Source of the DNA: Planctomycetota bacterium | GTDB taxonomy: Bacteria; Planctomycetota; UBA1135 | Assembly (NCBI GenBank): GCA_027020785.1 | Contig: JALUVI010000159.1 | Span: 1-36,073, forward strand | DNA: 36,073 nucleotides | Direction of reading: 5' to 3' | In this document: positions 33,805 to 36,073 of the stretch, in pieces | Layout of the letters: every line of letters starts with the position of its first letter | Numbering within the stretch: the stretch's first letter is position 1 | Translations under genes and position numbers: made by a program | Notes under the pieces: model-generated | What the model was told of the DNA's origin: nothing | The model's database searches: none | Seen by the model: the letters and a program-made list of their open reading frames with translations, nothing else

Positions 33805-33834
33805 GCGGCGGCCCGACCGGAACCGGGCCGCCGC
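33805..33834 (-). terminator. Strong hairpin downstream of the porin gene, candidate terminator
   Basis: Perfect 11-bp stem GCGGCGGCCCG / CGGGCCGCCGC with loop ACCGGAAC; 22 nt beyond the 33857 stop codon. No U-tract. Confidence 0.5.
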
Positions 33835-33856
33835 AGAGGAGACGAGGAACGAAGGG

Positions 33857-34936
33857 TCAGAAGTCGAAGGCGAACCGGAACGCCACGATGGTGGTGGCGT
33901 CGGCCCCCTGCAGGTCGGCCTGGAGGACGTCGAACATCAACCTCACGCGGCTCGTCAGGTAGCCGTTGAGGGCCACGCCCAAGGTGTCCAGGTCGGGCTG
34001 ACCCAGGTCGCCGAGGTCCAGGGTGGAGGCGCGGGCGGCCAGCTCCCAGGCGCCCACGCCGCCCGCGAAGGCGTCGCTCTTCGGGTGGACGCGGCTCCAC
34101 GCCCCCGACGAGGTCCGGTAGCCCCGGTGCTCGCCGGTCACGAACCAGCCGAGCTGCGCGGTGGCGCCGGTGGCGGACGGGCTGCTTCCGGCGGTGGCGT
34201 TCAGGTCGGCCCGGACGACCTCGACCGAGGCGTGGAAGGGTCCTTCCTGGAGCGCGGCCTCCAGACCGAGCAGGACGTAGTCGTCCACCATCATGGAGCC
34301 GTCCACGAAGTCGGGCAGGAAGTGGTTCTCGGGACGCGCGGCGAAGGAGGCGTCGCCGTCCGGGTTGCGGAAGCTCACCGCCGCGCCGAAGTGGAGCAGG
34401 CTCGCGCCGTCGTCCTCGTACCAGGGCCGCCAGACCACGCGACCGGTGGCGCTCCAGGCCTGGTCGGTGCTCTTGCCGGTCTTGTCGGTCTTGCGGAAGA
34501 CGCCCGCGGCCCAGGTCACCGAGTCGGAGGCGTCCGACACCATGAGGCCGGCGTTGCGGCTCGGCGCGAAGGCGTCGGCGACGAGGCTCCGCTCGAGGAA
34601 GGTGATGAAGCGGCTCGAGGTCAGCTCTTCGAGGCCGAAGGGCTCCTTGAAGTGGCCGAGCTTCCACCGGCCGAGCGGACCGTCGGTCCACTGGCCGTAG
34701 ACGTCGGCGAGCGCAGCGCTGCCGCCGGCGAACTCGAACTCGGCCTTGTACTCCAGGCCTTCGGCGAACTCGCCCTTGGCGCCGAGACGCACACGGCGCA
34801 CCTCGGTGCCGCCTTCGAGGGATTCGCCGAGCGCGGCCTCGGTGGCGGAGCCGGCCGAGACGAAGGTCCAGTCGCTCTGGAAGCGCCCGAAGATCTCGGG
34901 AGCTCCCTGGAGGAGGAGGAGGGTGGTCAGGATCAT
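33857..34936 (-). CDS. OprO/OprP-type (phosphate-selective-like) porin
   Basis: FAEGLEYKAEFEFAGGSAALADVYGQWTDGPLGRWKLGHFKEPFGLEELTSSRFITFLERSLVADAFAPSRNAGLMVS; C-terminal FRFAFDF beta-signal. Start chosen at MILTTLLLLQG. Confidence 0.88.
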   Translation of the reverse strand: MILTTLLLLQGAPEIFGRFQSDWTFVSAGSATEAALGESLEGGTEVRRVRLGAKGEFAEGLEYKAEFEFAGGSAALADVYGQWTDGPLGRWKLGHFKEPFGLEELTSSRFITFLERSLVADAFAPSRNAGLMVSDASDSVTWAAGVFRKTDKTGKSTDQAWSATGRVVWRPWYEDDGASLLHFGAAVSFRNPDGDASFAARPENHFLPDFVDGSMMVDDYVLLGLEAALQEGPFHASVEVVRADLNATAGSSPSATGATAQLGWFVTGEHRGYRTSSGAWSRVHPKSDAFAGGVGAWELAARASTLDLGDLGQPDLDTLGVALNGYLTSRVRLMFDVLQADLQGADATTIVAFRFAFDF

Positions 34937-35352
34937 GGGGTGTGCGTTGGGGGTTGGTCGGGAAGGGCCCGGCCGCGCCGGGGGTTCGTCCTTCCGTTCG
35001 GCGGGAAGGATGCCCGCCGACGGGGAGCGCAACGGGAACGCTTCGGGAAGGTCCCGTGAAGACGGCCAATCCCGTGCCGTCCCCGGAGGGGGCCGGAGGC
35101 GCGGTTCCGTTCCCCGTGGGGAACGTCGGGGACCGTGCAGGTCGGGTATGCTCGCCCCGATACGGCCCCCACCGCTCCGGCGGCCCAGGCCCGCCCCGCC
35201 TTCGGGGCCGGCTCCGGACGGCTCCGCAGGGGGCGACGGGGGTCGTCCCCTCCAGGGCCGGGAAGGCCCGAACGCGTACGCCGGAGCGGCTGCCTCGGCT
35301 CCACGCGTCCCGTCCCCCCCACCGCCGCCCCGCCTCGGATCGCGCCCACGCC

Positions 35353-35766
35353 GTGAACCCGCCGCTTCGTCTCCTCTTCGTCTGCGTCGAGAACGCCAAT
35401 CGCAGCCAGATGGCCGAGGCCTTCGCCCGCGAGCTCGGCGGCGACGCCGTGGAGGCGTGGAGCGCGGGCTCGCGGCCGGCCGAGCGCGTCGGCGCCGGCA
35501 GCGTCGCGGCGATGGCGGAACTCGGCCTCGACCTCTCCGGAGCCCGGCCGAAGTCGCTCGACGAGCTGCCGCCGGGGCCCTGGGACGCGGTCGTCACCAT
35601 GGGCTGCGGCGACGCCTGCCCCCACCTGCCGGCGCACCGCCGCGACGATTGGGCGCTCCCCGACCCGCGCACCCTGGGCCCCGACGCGGTGCGCACCGTG
35701 CGCGACGACATCCGCGCCCGCGTCGCCGCCCTGCTCACCGAGCTCGGCGTCGGGCCCGCGGGCTGA
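35353..35766 (+). CDS. arsC: Low-molecular-weight phosphatase / ArsC-type arsenate reductase
   Basis: GTG start; LLFVCVENANRSQMAEAFAREL (P-loop variant), VVTMGCGDACPHLPAHRRDDWALPDP. Confidence 0.85.
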   Translation: MNPPLRLLFVCVENANRSQMAEAFARELGGDAVEAWSAGSRPAERVGAGSVAAMAELGLDLSGARPKSLDELPPGPWDAVVTMGCGDACPHLPAHRRDDWALPDPRTLGPDAVRTVRDDIRARVAALLTELGVGPAG

Positions 35767-35768
35767 CG

Positions 35769-36073
35769 TCAGGGCAGGAGTTCGGTGACGCCCAGGGTGG
35801 AGAGGGTCCAGATGGTCGGGTCGCTGGGCGAGGTCCGCACCACCGCCCGGGTGTAGAGGGTCGTGCCGACGAGGTTCGGGTCCGGCGGCAGCGGCACGTG
35901 GATCGTGCCCCGCCCCTGCGCGTCGAGGGTCGTCTCCATCGCGGACGCGTTCAGCGAGCGCGTCAGCCAGGGGTCGGGAGCGAGGTGGCTCTTCCAGCCC
36001 TGCAGCAGCCGCCCGCCGGCGCCGTCGAAGGCGCGTGACAGGACCAGGCGGCAGGGGCGGTTGGCGCCGCTCG
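35769..36073 (-). CDS. C-terminal part of a secreted/hypothetical protein, continues past right edge
   Basis: Open minus frame with stop at 35771-35769: ...SGANRPCRLVLSRAFDGAGGRLLQGWKSHLAPDPWLTRSLNASAMETTLDAQGRGTIHVPLPPDPNLVGTTLYTRAVVRTSPSDPTIWTLSTLGVTELLP. Too short for family assignment. Confidence 0.6.
   Translation of the reverse strand, partial: SGANRPCRLVLSRAFDGAGGRLLQGWKSHLAPDPWLTRSLNASAMETTLDAQGRGTIHVPLPPDPNLVGTTLYTRAVVRTSPSDPTIWTLSTLGVTELLP

Noticed and set aside
28679-35059. 2126 aa plus-strand ORF
   Set aside because: Antisense to the secreted protein, sulfatase-like, membrane, OPT and porin genes, all with clear family motifs; low-complexity Arg/Gly/Ala/Asp-rich translation is typical of antisense frames in very GC-rich DNA.
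34942-35352. N-terminal extension of the ArsC-like protein
   Set aside because: Low-complexity, hairpin-rich sequence; the family starts at about VNPPLRLLFVCVENANR (GTG 35353).

Overview
36 kb window of very GC-rich bacterial DNA, densely coded and mostly on the minus strand. Because of the high GC, most genes carry long spurious antisense ORFs. I support about 28 protein-coding genes and one tRNA-Ala(CGC). From left to right: a partial carboxypeptidase-regulatory-like lipid/secreted protein running off the left edge; a 3-hydroxyacyl-CoA dehydrogenase / thiolase / nitrilase-family group; tRNA-Ala; a TPR-like lipoprotein; LptG and LptF; a divergent LPS-kinase-like gene. From about 9.4 to 22.5 kb there is a polysaccharide locus: Wzz, O-antigen ligase/polymerase, GH39/PslG-like hydrolase, alkaline-phosphatase(AP)-superfamily enzyme, Wza, PIG-L deacetylase, second AP-superfamily enzyme, Wzx-like flippase, PolB-type exonuclease and universal stress protein. 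An IS1-like insertion element with inverted repeats that I could align (22465-23633) follows. Then come two tandem AP-superfamily lipoproteins, a matrixin-type metalloprotease with TIG repeats and a Cys-containing C-terminal sorting tag plus its small secreted partner, a membrane sulfatase-like protein with a Thr in place of the Cys/Ser nucleophile, a small membrane protein, an OPT transporter, an OprP-type porin, an ArsC-like LMW phosphatase, and a partial protein at the right edge. The most interesting theme is five AP-superfamily enzymes in 17 kb, interleaved with Wzx/Wzy/Wza/Wzz genes, with no recognisable glycosyltransferase in the window. All assignments are by reading motifs in the translations; no database search was run.
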